From Pseudoxanthomonas suwonensis J47 (GTDB lineage Bacteria; Pseudomonadota; Gammaproteobacteria; Xanthomonadales; Xanthomonadaceae): a stretch of 60,169 bases of DNA. The position numbers and the translations under genes were made by a program. Shown here piece after piece: positions 28,366 through 39,008 of the stretch. The DNA lies in the NCBI RefSeq assembly GCF_000513955.1, contig NZ_AZUZ01000019.1, positions 19,046-79,214 on the forward strand, written 5' to 3'. Every line of letters starts with the position of its first letter. The first letter of the stretch is position 1. The notes below the pieces were generated by a model. The model was not told where the DNA came from and did not search any database. It was given only the letters and a program-made list of their open reading frames with translations.

Positions 28366-29220
28366 ATGAGCACCCAGGACAACTGGTACATCGAGCATTT
28401 CGAGCCGACCGGGTCGGCCATCGGCTACCGGATCGAGGCCAAGCTCGACGAGGTCCAGTCGCCGTTCCAGAAGATCGAGATCTACAGGACGACCGACTGG
28501 GGCAACCTGATGCTGATCGACGGCGCGGTGATGCTCACCACCCGCGACAACTTCCTGTACCACGAGATGATCGCCCACCCGGTGCTGTTCACCCACGCCG
28601 CTCCGAAGCGCGTGGTGATCATCGGCGGCGGCGACTGCGGCACCCTGCGCGAGGTGCTCAAGCACCCGGGCGTGGAGAGCGCCACCCAGTGCGACATCGA
28701 CGAGCAGGTCACCCGCATGGCCGAGAAGCATTTCCCGGAGCTGTGCGATGCCAACGCCGATCCGCGCGCCGAGCTGCTGTTCGACGACGGCGTGGCCTAC
28801 ATGGCCAACTGCCCGGCCGGCAGCGTGGACGTGGTGATCGTGGACTCGACCGACCCGGTCGGCCCGGCCGAAGGCCTGTTCAACAAGGACTTCTACGCCA
28901 GCTGCTTCCGCGCGCTGAAGGACGACGGCATCCTGGTCCAGCAGAGCGAATCGCCGCTGGCCCAGCTGGAGCTGATCAAGGCCATGCGTGCCGAGATGGG
29001 CAAGGCCGGCTTCAGCACCTTCAAGACCCTGCCGTTCCCGCAGCCGTGCTACCCGACCGGCTGGTGGAGCGTGACCTTGGCGCGCAAGGGCCAGGGCTTC
29101 GACTTCCGCCAGGCCGACGCGGCCGCCAAGGGCTTCCCGACCCGCTATTACAGCGCGCACCTGCACCAGGGCGTCCTGGTCGCCCCGCCGTTCGTGGCCG
29201 AGGCCCTCGGCGAAGCCTGA
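28366..29220 (+). CDS. speE: Spermidine synthase / aminopropyltransferase
   Basis: This cytoplasmic enzyme transfers an aminopropyl group from decarboxylated SAM to putrescine or a related amine. The 284 residues start with WYIEHFEP. The Rossmann core has VVIIGGGDCGTLREVLKHP for dcSAM binding near residues 82-100, the acidic QCDIDEQV, and the catalytic VIVDSTDPVGPAEGLF with an Asp pair near residue 162. The C-terminal FPQPCYPTGWWS matches the family. A longer frame reaching back to 26128 is antisense to speA and is not real. Beside speA the natural acceptor may be putrescine or agmatine, which the sequence cannot decide. Confidence 0.93.
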   Translation: MSTQDNWYIEHFEPTGSAIGYRIEAKLDEVQSPFQKIEIYRTTDWGNLMLIDGAVMLTTRDNFLYHEMIAHPVLFTHAAPKRVVIIGGGDCGTLREVLKHPGVESATQCDIDEQVTRMAEKHFPELCDANADPRAELLFDDGVAYMANCPAGSVDVVIVDSTDPVGPAEGLFNKDFYASCFRALKDDGILVQQSESPLAQLELIKAMRAEMGKAGFSTFKTLPFPQPCYPTGWWSVTLARKGQGFDFRQADAAAKGFPTRYYSAHLHQGVLVAPPFVAEALGEA

Positions 29221-29425
29221 ACGGACGCCGACCGCCGGACCTCGCCGTGAGGTCCGGCACAGGCCGGAAACGGCCGGAAACCCCGTAATTAAGCCAGTGT
29301 TGCGGCACCGCAACGCATTAATGAGCGGCACGCCGTTTATACGGCCGTGCCCCACCCTAGGCTTCGCCACACCACCCCAGCCGGCCCCGTGTCTTCCCCC
29401 GGACGCGACGGGTCGCCATTCCCCC
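29221..29425. other. speE-kinase intergenic region
   Basis: There is no gene in these 205 bases. GTTGCGG (29299-29305) and CCGCAAC (29308-29314) form a hairpin, and an imperfect GGCACGCCGT/ACGGCCGTGCC pair lies around 29327-29351. These may end speE or precede the kinase gene. TTTATA (29336-29341) is a weak -10 candidate. Confidence 0.4.
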
Positions 29426-30076
29426 ATGACCACCTTCCCCCTCGCCCTGCCCACCCCCCTTCCCCGCGCCCAGCTGCTCAAGCGCGGCGAGCGCCTGCTC
29501 GAGCCGGACGTCTACGTGACCCGGGTCGACGACATGCCCGCCGTGGTGAAGGACTACAGCCGCTACCGGTGCACCCCGCTGGCGCCGCTGGCGCGCCTGC
29601 TGGTCCGCCGCGAGGCGCGGATCCTGCGCCGCCTGCGTGGCTGGGCGCATGCGCCGATGCTGCTGGGCATCGCCGGCGGCCTGGCCCTGACCATGGAATT
29701 CGTGCCGGGCGAGCCGCTGGGCAGCGCCGACCAGGTCGACGACGAGGTGTTCCGCCGGCTGCGCGGCGCGGTGGCCCAGCTGCATGCCAGCGGGTTCACC
29801 CACAACGACCTGCACCCGGCCAACGTGATGGTCAATGGCGACCGCGTGGTGCTGCTGGACTTCGCCTCGGCGCTGCGCACGCCGCGCTGGCTGCGCAATG
29901 CGCCGGTGCTGCGCGAGCTGCGCCGCAGCGACATCGCCAACGCGTTCCGCATCGAGCAGCGCCTGACCGGGCGCGCGCCGGGCGACTTCGTGTCGTCGGT
30001 GCTGGCCAAGCCGCGCTGGGTGACCGCCGTGCGCGAAGGCTGGAAGCGCTTCTACCGCGACCTCCGCGGGCATTGA
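29426..30076 (+). CDS. Small protein-kinase-fold protein (RIO/WaaP-like)
   Basis: This 216-residue kinase-like protein has Lys42 in AVVKDYSRY as the likely ATP-binding lysine and the catalytic loop HNDLHPANV (Asp128, Asn133). DFASA at 145-149 stands where DFG is usual. That layout fits RIO1-like and lipopolysaccharide-core kinase families, which use DxA or DFx variants. The N-lobe is short and very basic around 45-75, possibly for binding a membrane or sugar-phosphate target. The ATG at 29426 starts close to the kinase core. An upstream in-frame start at 29297 adds 43 Pro-rich residues that look non-coding. Substrate is unknown. A strong terminator follows. Confidence 0.8.
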   Translation: MTTFPLALPTPLPRAQLLKRGERLLEPDVYVTRVDDMPAVVKDYSRYRCTPLAPLARLLVRREARILRRLRGWAHAPMLLGIAGGLALTMEFVPGEPLGSADQVDDEVFRRLRGAVAQLHASGFTHNDLHPANVMVNGDRVVLLDFASALRTPRWLRNAPVLRELRRSDIANAFRIEQRLTGRAPGDFVSSVLAKPRWVTAVREGWKRFYRDLRGH

Positions 30077-30105
30077 GCCGGCGCCGCGCGCCGACAGGCT
30101 GACAT

Positions 30106-30133
30106 GGAGAGGCCGCCGCGAGGCGGCCTCTCC
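30106..30133. terminator. Perfect 12-bp hairpin between the kinase and PII genes
   Basis: Positions 30106-30117 pair with 30122-30133 around GCGA. It lies 29 bases after the kinase stop and 2 bases after the glnB stop on the other strand, so it serves both. Confidence 0.75.
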
Positions 30134-30135
30134 GC

Positions 30136-32470
<2,335 letters not shown>

Positions 32471-32607
32471 GCCGGGCAGGCCTGTCGCGAACGGCTCATC
32501 CCCCATCGGTCATGGTCACGGTTTAACGCGCAGGCAACCTCGTCCACGCCGCATCCGCGCTAGCGTGTCCGCTCCGATGCCGCCGGCATCACCGGGGAGT
32601 CACCGCC

Positions 32608-34680
32608 ATGCGCCGCACCGCCCTGTTCGCTGTCTCCAGCCTCGCCCTCGCCCTGGCCGCGTGCAGCGGCAGGCAGGAGGAAGGCAGCAGCGCTCCCGCT
32701 GCACCGAAGGAAGTGGAACTGATCCCGCGCGATGCGCTGTTCGGCAATCCCGAGCGTGCGGTGGTGCAGATCAGCCCCGACGGCAAATACCTCAGCTGGG
32801 TCGCGCCGGTGGACGGCGTGATGAACGTCTGGGTCGCGCCGGCCAACGATCCCTCCGCCGCGCGCGCGGTCACCGACGACAAGGCGCGCGGCATCCGCAA
32901 CTACTTCTGGTCGTACCGCCCCGACACGCTGCTGTACCTGCGCGATACCGGCGGCGACGAGGACTTCCACCTCTACGCGGTGGACCTCGCCACCGGCCAG
33001 GCGCGCGACCTCACTCCGTTCGCGAAGACCACCGCGCAGGTCGTCGGCGTCAGCCCGACGCAGCCGGACAGCATCCTGGTCGGAATGAACGACCGAGATG
33101 CCAAGTGGCACGACCTGTACCGGGTCGAGCTGGCCAGCGGCAACCGCAGCCTGGTGGAGGAGAACACGCAGCAGATCGCCAGCTACTTCGCCGACGGCGA
33201 TTACAACCTCCGCTTCGCCGCCCGCTCGCGCCCCGACGGCGGCCTCGACATCCTGCGCCGCGCCGGCAAGGGCTGGGAGCAGGCCGACGACGTGCCGTTC
33301 GAGGACGTGCTCACCACCACCGTGCTGGGCCTGACCCACGACGGCAGCACGCTGTACCTGGCCGATTCGCGCAACCGCAACACCGCGGCCGTGTACGCGG
33401 TCGACAGCGCCAGCGGCGAGCGCACGCTGCTGGCCGAGGACGCGCGCGCCGACATCGGCGGCGGCCTGGCCGATCCGCGCACCGGCGAACTGCAGGCGGT
33501 GTCGGTGGACTACCTGCGCAACGAGTGGAAGCCGGTCGGCGATGCGCTGGCCGCCGACCTCAAGGTGCTCGAAGGCATCGGCCCGGGCGAGGTCGGCGTC
33601 AACGCGCGCACGCTCGACGACAGCACCTGGATCGTCACCTACTCGGCCGCCGAGTCGCCGGTCGTGTACTACCGCTACGACCGCACGCCCGGCGCCGAGG
33701 GCAGGTTGACGAAACTGTTCTCCGCGCGCCCGGCGCTGGACGGCAAGCCGCTGGTGCCGCAGTGGCCGCTGGAGCTGAAATCGCGCGACGGCCTGACCCT
33801 GCCCAGCTACCTCACCCTGCCGGCGCAGGCCGATCCCGACGGCGACGGCAAGGCCGACACGCCGGTGCCGCTGGTGCTGCTGGTACATGGCGGACCGTGG
33901 GCGCGCGACGGCTACGGCTACAGCAGCTGGAACCAGTGGCTGGCCAACCGCGGCTACGCGGTCCTGCTGGTGAACTACCGCGGCTCCACCGGCTTCGGCA
34001 AGGAGTTCACCAACGCCGGCGACGGCGAATGGGCCGGCAAGATGCACGACGACCTCGTCGATGCGGTGAACTGGGCGGTGGAGCAGCGCATCACCATGCC
34101 GGACAAGGTCGCGATCATGGGCGGCAGCTACGGCGGCTACGCCACGCTGGTCGGCCTGACCTTCACCCCGGACACCTTCGCCTGCGGCGTGGACATCGTC
34201 GGCCCGTCCAACCTCGCCACCCTGCTGTCGACGGTGCCGCCGTACTGGGCCAGCTTCTTCGAGCAGCTGGCGCGACGCATGGGTGATCCGCGCACCGAAG
34301 AAGGCCGCGCCTGGCTGGCCGAGCGTTCACCGCTGACCCGCGCCGACCAGATCACCAGGCCGCTGCTGATCGGCCAGGGCGCCAACGATCCGCGGGTGAA
34401 GCAGGCCGAGAGCGACCAGATCGTCGAGGCGATGCAGGCGAAGAACATCCCGGTCACCTACGTGCTGTTCCCCGACGAGGGCCACGGCTTCGCCCGCCCG
34501 GAGAACAACAAGGCGTTCAACGCGATCGCGGAGAACTTCCTGGCCAGGTGCCTTGGCGGCCGCGCCCAGCCGATCGGCGAGGACCTGGCCGGTTCCAGCG
34601 CCACCGTGCCGGTGGGCGCGGAAGGCGTGGAGGGACTGGCCGAGGCGCTGGAGAACCACACGCCAAACGTGCGCAAGTAA
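32608..34680 (+). CDS. S9-family prolyl oligopeptidase-type lipoprotein
   Basis: This 690-residue serine peptidase or esterase probably releases dipeptides or oligopeptides in the cell envelope. A lipobox (ALALAAC, Cys near residue 18) follows the signal peptide, so it is likely lipid-anchored. Residues about 45-400 form a beta-propeller-like domain. The C-terminal alpha/beta hydrolase shows VLLVHGGPWARDGYG, the nucleophile GGSYGGY with Ser507, an Asp near QGANDPRV, and the His in DEGHGF. The length matches dipeptidyl-aminopeptidase/acylaminoacyl-peptidase-like members. It lies upstream of, and converges with, the SagB-like gene. No evidence ties it to the peptide cassette, though a leader-cleaving role there is conceivable. 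Confidence 0.92.
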   Translation: MRRTALFAVSSLALALAACSGRQEEGSSAPAAPKEVELIPRDALFGNPERAVVQISPDGKYLSWVAPVDGVMNVWVAPANDPSAARAVTDDKARGIRNYFWSYRPDTLLYLRDTGGDEDFHLYAVDLATGQARDLTPFAKTTAQVVGVSPTQPDSILVGMNDRDAKWHDLYRVELASGNRSLVEENTQQIASYFADGDYNLRFAARSRPDGGLDILRRAGKGWEQADDVPFEDVLTTTVLGLTHDGSTLYLADSRNRNTAAVYAVDSASGERTLLAEDARADIGGGLADPRTGELQAVSVDYLRNEWKPVGDALAADLKVLEGIGPGEVGVNARTLDDSTWIVTYSAAESPVVYYRYDRTPGAEGRLTKLFSARPALDGKPLVPQWPLELKSRDGLTLPSYLTLPAQADPDGDGKADTPVPLVLLVHGGPWARDGYGYSSWNQWLANRGYAVLLVNYRGSTGFGKEFTNAGDGEWAGKMHDDLVDAVNWAVEQRITMPDKVAIMGGSYGGYATLVGLTFTPDTFACGVDIVGPSNLATLLSTVPPYWASFFEQLARRMGDPRTEEGRAWLAERSPLTRADQITRPLLIGQGANDPRVKQAESDQIVEAMQAKNIPVTYVLFPDEGHGFARPENNKAFNAIAENFLARCLGGRAQPIGEDLAGSSATVPVGAEGVEGLAEALENHTPNVRK

Positions 34681-34751
34681 GCCATCCGTGGTTGGGTGGG
34701 CGGCGGGCGCCGGCAACGGCGTCCGTTTCTTTTCCGCGTCCGGCGTGTCCG

Positions 34752-35915
34752 TTACGGCTGCCAGACCGCCGCGGCCGGATCCAGTTCCATCGTCTCCATC
34801 GTCGCGGCGCGCCAGCCGAAGCCGCACACCGCCAGCACGCCTTCGCGCAGCGGATCCAGGCCCAGCGCGCGCTCCAGCGGCTGTTCGTTGATCGCCGCGG
34901 TGATGCAGGCCGCCAGTCCCGCGTCGGTCGCCGCCAAGTACAGCAGCTGCGAAAGATGCCCGGCCTCCAGCGTGACCACGCGCAGGCCCTTGGGATGGCG
35001 GCGGTACTTCCAGAAGTGGCGGTCGTAGCGCGGCGCGAGGATCGCCATCGCATGCGCGTTGGCGAACCAGTACTGCCGCGCCACCGCCTCCAGCGCCAGT
35101 CCGGCCAGCGGCAGGCCGGGCGGCGGCAGCGGCCGCAGCGCGTGGCGCACCGGGTGGTAGTGGTACAGGCCCGGCGCCAGTCCCTCGACGTTCTGCACCA
35201 GCAGGTAGGCCTCCACCGGATGCAGGCCGCCGCCGGACGGGCAGTTCTTCTTCAGGAACACGGTGTCGCCGGTGACCTCCATCTTCCCGTGGGCGGCGAA
35301 CACGCGCTCGAGTACCTGCGCGAACAGCGCCCGTGGCAGCGGCCTTCCGGCGTCGAAGTTGCGGCAGGTGACGCGACGCCCGAGCAGCGCGTCGAAGTCG
35401 CCGCGCGGCGCGCGCGGCAGCTGCAGCAACGTGTCGTCTTCGGGCAGCGGTACTTCCGGTGGCGGCGCGCCGAACAGCTCGCGCACCTCCTCGATGGTCA
35501 CCGTGCCGGTGTCCTCCATCGAGCGCACCGCGTCGGCGTCCTCCCAGCGGGTGAAGGCGTGCATGGTTGCCGCCAGCGGATCCCAGTGCACCTCGCGCAG
35601 CGCCTCCTCGCGTTCGCGCATCGCCGCATGCCGCTTGCCGCTGCCCAGCACCAGGCCCTCGCGCAGCAGCCGCGGCAGCGCCCTGCGCGCGTCCTCGTCG
35701 AGCGTGGCGCGGTCCACCCAGCGCTCGGCGCTCAAGCGGCCGAGCAGTTCGCGCTCGCGCGCGTCGAGTTCCACTTCCCGCCCCAGGTGCGGCGCCAGCG
35801 CCAGCCAGCGCATGCGGCTGGCCAGGCCGTCGCCGCCGCGCAGCACGTCCGCCAGGTCGAATTCCACTTCCTCGCGGGGCTCGATGTAGAGCACCCGGCA
35901 CCGCCGCACGCGCAT
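34752..35915 (-). CDS. SagB-like nitroreductase-fold dehydrogenase
   Basis: This 387-residue protein has an FMN-dependent SagB/ThcOx fold in its second half. Near residue 180 is RRVTCRNFD (the R-R-x-R-x-F pattern), and PSGGGLHPVEAYLL lies at 226-239. The late GLDPLREGVLAVCGFG matches SagB ends. The first 160 residues form an extra domain without clear resemblance, possibly for peptide binding. SagB enzymes oxidise azolines to azoles in peptide natural products, but no YcaO cyclodehydratase gene is present here. It is divergent from the putative precursor peptide gene (172 bases between starts). I recall a TIGRFAM definition for a SagB-related dehydrogenase found with such peptides. Its substrate has not been shown to my knowledge. 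Confidence 0.85.
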   Translation of the reverse strand: MRVRRCRVLYIEPREEVEFDLADVLRGGDGLASRMRWLALAPHLGREVELDARERELLGRLSAERWVDRATLDEDARRALPRLLREGLVLGSGKRHAAMREREEALREVHWDPLAATMHAFTRWEDADAVRSMEDTGTVTIEEVRELFGAPPPEVPLPEDDTLLQLPRAPRGDFDALLGRRVTCRNFDAGRPLPRALFAQVLERVFAAHGKMEVTGDTVFLKKNCPSGGGLHPVEAYLLVQNVEGLAPGLYHYHPVRHALRPLPPPGLPLAGLALEAVARQYWFANAHAMAILAPRYDRHFWKYRRHPKGLRVVTLEAGHLSQLLYLAATDAGLAACITAAINEQPLERALGLDPLREGVLAVCGFGWRAATMETMELDPAAAVWQP

Positions 35916-36016
35916 CCGCCCCTCCTCGTCCCCGTCACCCGTCCGGCAGGCGCGTTAGCGCCGCGGAAACCCCGCGACAGCCTGCGCGATCGGCCGCTGC
36001 CCCGCAACGCGGCTGC

Positions 36017-36045
36017 TTGTAGGCGGCCGGCACGGCCGCTAGATT
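36017..36045 (+). promoter_or_regulatory. Candidate promoter of the precursor peptide gene
   Basis: TTGTAG at 36017-36022 and TAGATT at 36040-36045 are 17 bases apart. Transcription from about 36052 would give a 36-base leader with GGGGA ahead of the ATG at 36088. Confidence 0.45.
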
Positions 36046-36087
36046 GCGGGGGCGGCCCATTCCGGGACGTTCCTGGGGAAAACCATC

Positions 36088-36426
36088 ATGGCAACGAAGA
36101 AGGCTGGCAGCAGCGTGCCGCTGGATCCGAAGGTGGCGCGCAAGTTCCTGGACAAGCTGGGCACGGACAACGAGTTCCGCCGCCTGTTCAAGAAGGACCC
36201 GAAGGCCGCGCTGCTCGCGTCCGGCTACAAGGTGGCCAAGGGCGACGCCGCCGGCGAGGCCGCGCTGGAACGGCTGGCCGTGTGCCTGCGCGTCGAGCGG
36301 ATCGCGCCGAAGGCGGCGATCGCCAGCGCGCGCTCGTCGCTGGAGGCGATGCTCGGTTCGGGCGTGGGCATGACCCCGAATCAGTTGAACGCGGCCAGCA
36401 CCGCGTCCCTGCGCCGCCTCAAGTAG
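36088..36426 (+). CDS. Putative NHLP-type RiPP precursor peptide
   Basis: This 112-residue basic protein has a segment EFRRLFKKDPKAALLASGY (residues 29-47) that follows the nitrile-hydratase alpha-chain leader pattern used by some RiPP precursors. The middle contains the only cysteine, Cys66 in LAVCLRV. The end (residues about 86-112) is flexible, with Gly, Ser, Thr, Asn and a final RRLK. I recall this as a TIGRFAM-defined family of NHLP-related peptides in Xanthomonads, found beside a SagB-like dehydrogenase and a cyclase. All three are here. No product is known to me. The start is backed by a GGGGA ribosome site. Its last 46 bases lie antisense to the cyclase gene's 3' end. Cleavage site and modified residues cannot be read from sequence. 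Confidence 0.75.
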   Translation: MATKKAGSSVPLDPKVARKFLDKLGTDNEFRRLFKKDPKAALLASGYKVAKGDAAGEAALERLAVCLRVERIAPKAAIASARSSLEAMLGSGVGMTPNQLNAASTASLRRLK

Positions 36427-38996
36427 TCGGGCAGGCGTTCGGCCGGCCACGCGCTGTCGAAGCGTTCCAGTTCCGCGGCGGCGTCCTTCGCCCTGGCGGA
36501 GGACGCCAGCAGCTCGGCGCTGTCGAGATGGCTGACGACGGTGTCGAACACGTTCAAGGCCTGCTGGCAGCGGCCGCAGCCGGGTTCCACGTAGCTGCGG
36601 CCGCGGTGCGCGGCCAGCCAGCGCGATTCGCGCAGGCTGCGCGCGGTATCGCCGCGGGCGCGATAGGCCTCCAGCAGGATGCGGTGCGCCTGCACCGGTT
36701 CGGCGCCATCAAGCGCGGGTTCCAGCAGCGCGATCGCCTGCGCGGCATCGCCTTCGGCCAGCCGTTGCCCGGCCTGCACGGTGAGGTACAGCTTCGCCGG
36801 CGGCAGGTCGCCGCTGGTGTGGAACTGGCCCTTGAGCCGGCGCAGCACCTCGCCGGACAGGCGGGTGTCGCCGATGCGCTGCGCCACCAGCGCGCCGACG
36901 AGCACCGCGTAGGCGGAGTCGAGCACGTCGGGCAGCGGGGCGGCCTCGTCCCCGGTGCGCGCCAGCAGCGGCTCCATCGCCTGGCGCAGCGCGTCGCGTG
37001 CATGCGGCTGCCCGCCCAGCACCTGCACGCTGGCCAGCATCAGCTGGCCGATCTGGTTGCGCACGCTGCCGGCGTCGGTGGCGGCCAGCTGCCGCCGCAT
37101 CTCCTCGATGGCGCCATTCCAGTCGCCCTGGTCGAGCAGGATGCTGGCATGGTCGAAATAGGCGACGTCCTGGGTCGGCTGCCGGCTCCACACCTCGTGG
37201 GCGCGATCGAACTCGCGCCGCGCCGCCAGCGCGATCGCGCGGCCGACCGGCGCGTTCCTGACCCCGCCTTCCTGCGCGGCGGCGAAGGCCTCGGCGGCCT
37301 TGCCCGGATTCTCCAGGCCCAGGTGCAGCTGGCCGACCAGCGCCATCGACAGCGCCGCGAACTCGCTCTGCGGGTCGGTGGCGCGCATCGCGTAGTCCAT
37401 CGCGTCGGCATAGCGCCGCGCCGACAGCAGGCCGTAGCCGACGTTGGCGTAGGCGGGGAAGAAGTCCGGGTACAGCTCGCTCATCTGCCGCCACTTGTCG
37501 AGCGCGTCCGCCGGCGCGGTCAGCTGCGCGTTCCAGGCGTCCAGGTACAGCTGCTCGCGCGGCGGCAGGCGGTTCTTGCGCGCCATCGCCTCGCGCAGGC
37601 TGGCCAGCGCCTCGGCGCGGTTGACCTGGGCATTGGCCGAACGCAGCAGGCCGACGTAGGCCAGGGCGAAGTCGGGATCCAGTTCGACCGCGCGGGCATA
37701 GAAGCCGGCGGCCTTCTCGTACTCCGAGTTGCCGAAGGCATGCTGGCCCAGCGCGTAGGCGCGCAGCGCGTCGAGGTTGGAAGTGGTCACGTCCGGCAGC
37801 GGCGCCGAATCGCGCTGGATCGAGGCCAGGCTCTCGCCCATCGCGTTGCGCAGCGAGGCGGTGACCTGGTCGATCGAGCGCAGCGCCGATTCCAGGCCGC
37901 GGCCGTCGGCCGACTCGGCGGCCAGGGTGCGCTGCGTGCGCGGATCGACGATCTCGGCGCTGAAGCGCACGCGCCCACCCACCTCCGCCACCGTCGGCAG
38001 GATCAGCAGGCGCGCACCGTCGCGCTGGGCGACTTCCGCGCCGATGGCGCGGTCCACCCTGGTCGTCGCCGGGTCGCGCTGCATCCGCGCGAGGGTGTCG
38101 CGGACCTTGAGGTCGCTGAGCACGTTGACGTAGCGCGACTGCTCCAGGCTGATCCGGAACGCCTGCTGCAGCGAATCGTCCAGCACGGTCTGGCCGGTGA
38201 GGTTGCGCAGGTCGCCGACCACCACCCAGTCGCGTTCGGCGAAGGCGATCGCCGGCTGCGGGCGGGTCGCCGCCCAGATGCCGATGGCCACTCCGCCCAC
38301 CAGCACCACTTCGGCGACCAGCGCCAGCGGCCGCCGCCATGCCGGCAGGTCGCGGCGCGCCTTGGAATCGCCGCGCGGCATGCGCAGCGGCGCCATGCCG
38401 GGCTCGCCGACCTCGTGCACTTCCTGCACGCCCGGCACGCCCTTGAAATGCCAGCGCCCGTGCGTGCGCCACTGCAGCGTGGCGCCGCGCTCGCCCAGCT
38501 CGCGCGCGGCGCGGCGCACCAGCGGCTCGGCCACCGACGACAGCAGGATCTGCCCGGGCCGGGCCAGCTGCATCAGCCGCGCGGCGAACGGCTTGGCCAG
38601 GCCTTCGACCTCCACCGGCTTGGCGCCGGCGCTGACCGCTTCCTCGCTGTTGCGCCACACCAGCAGCTCGCCGACGTGCAGGCCGGAGCGCGCCAGCAGC
38701 GGGCCGACGCGGTGCGCCTGGCCCAGCGCGTCCAGGCCGCGGCGGTAGTCCAGGGCGAAGCCGAGGCCGTCGAGCGGGCGCTCGAACAGCAGCAGCATGC
38801 CGTCGGAACGGTCGATCAGGCGGCCGCGCCAGCGGTGCTGCAGTTCCAGCACCAGCCGGTCGTGGTCGCGGAACAGCGCCGCGGCCGCCGAATCACCCAG
38901 CCGCTCGACCAGCTGCGTGGATTCGCACAGGTCGGTCAGCAGCAGGGTCCGCAGCTGCGGGGAATCGGTGTCGTGATGGTGCGGCTGGCCATCCAT
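36381..38996 (-). CDS. Class III nucleotidyl cyclase with TPR region
   Basis: This 871-residue membrane protein has an N-terminal class III cyclase domain (about 12-155) with metal-site aspartates at D22 in LLTDLCEST and D65 in DRSDGM. One membrane helix (about 223-243) follows, then a TolB/FlgO-like domain (about 255-400) and a long run of TPR-like helices to the end. The usual substrate-selecting Lys and the Asn ahead of Arg140 are not obvious, so activity and base choice (cAMP or cGMP) are unclear. It matches the layout of XC_0250 of Xanthomonas campestris, reported as a guanylate cyclase, and the TIGRFAM peptide-modification-system cyclase as I recall it. It follows the GGDEF gene by 12 bases. 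Confidence 0.85.
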   Translation of the reverse strand: MDGQPHHHDTDSPQLRTLLLTDLCESTQLVERLGDSAAAALFRDHDRLVLELQHRWRGRLIDRSDGMLLLFERPLDGLGFALDYRRGLDALGQAHRVGPLLARSGLHVGELLVWRNSEEAVSAGAKPVEVEGLAKPFAARLMQLARPGQILLSSVAEPLVRRAARELGERGATLQWRTHGRWHFKGVPGVQEVHEVGEPGMAPLRMPRGDSKARRDLPAWRRPLALVAEVVLVGGVAIGIWAATRPQPAIAFAERDWVVVGDLRNLTGQTVLDDSLQQAFRISLEQSRYVNVLSDLKVRDTLARMQRDPATTRVDRAIGAEVAQRDGARLLILPTVAEVGGRVRFSAEIVDPRTQRTLAAESADGRGLESALRSIDQVTASLRNAMGESLASIQRDSAPLPDVTTSNLDALRAYALGQHAFGNSEYEKAAGFYARAVELDPDFALAYVGLLRSANAQVNRAEALASLREAMARKNRLPPREQLYLDAWNAQLTAPADALDKWRQMSELYPDFFPAYANVGYGLLSARRYADAMDYAMRATDPQSEFAALSMALVGQLHLGLENPGKAAEAFAAAQEGGVRNAPVGRAIALAARREFDRAHEVWSRQPTQDVAYFDHASILLDQGDWNGAIEEMRRQLAATDAGSVRNQIGQLMLASVQVLGGQPHARDALRQAMEPLLARTGDEAAPLPDVLDSAYAVLVGALVAQRIGDTRLSGEVLRRLKGQFHTSGDLPPAKLYLTVQAGQRLAEGDAAQAIALLEPALDGAEPVQAHRILLEAYRARGDTARSLRESRWLAAHRGRSYVEPGCGRCQQALNVFDTVVSHLDSAELLASSARAKDAAAELERFDSAWPAERLPDYLRRRRDAVLAAFN

Positions 38997-39008
38997 CGGC
39001 GTCCGCCC

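Noticed and set aside
32608-34680. S9 peptidase as part of the modified-peptide cassette
   Set aside because: It is convergent with the SagB-like gene, is a lipoprotein of a common envelope family, and nothing shows that it processes the peptide. It is kept only as a possibility.
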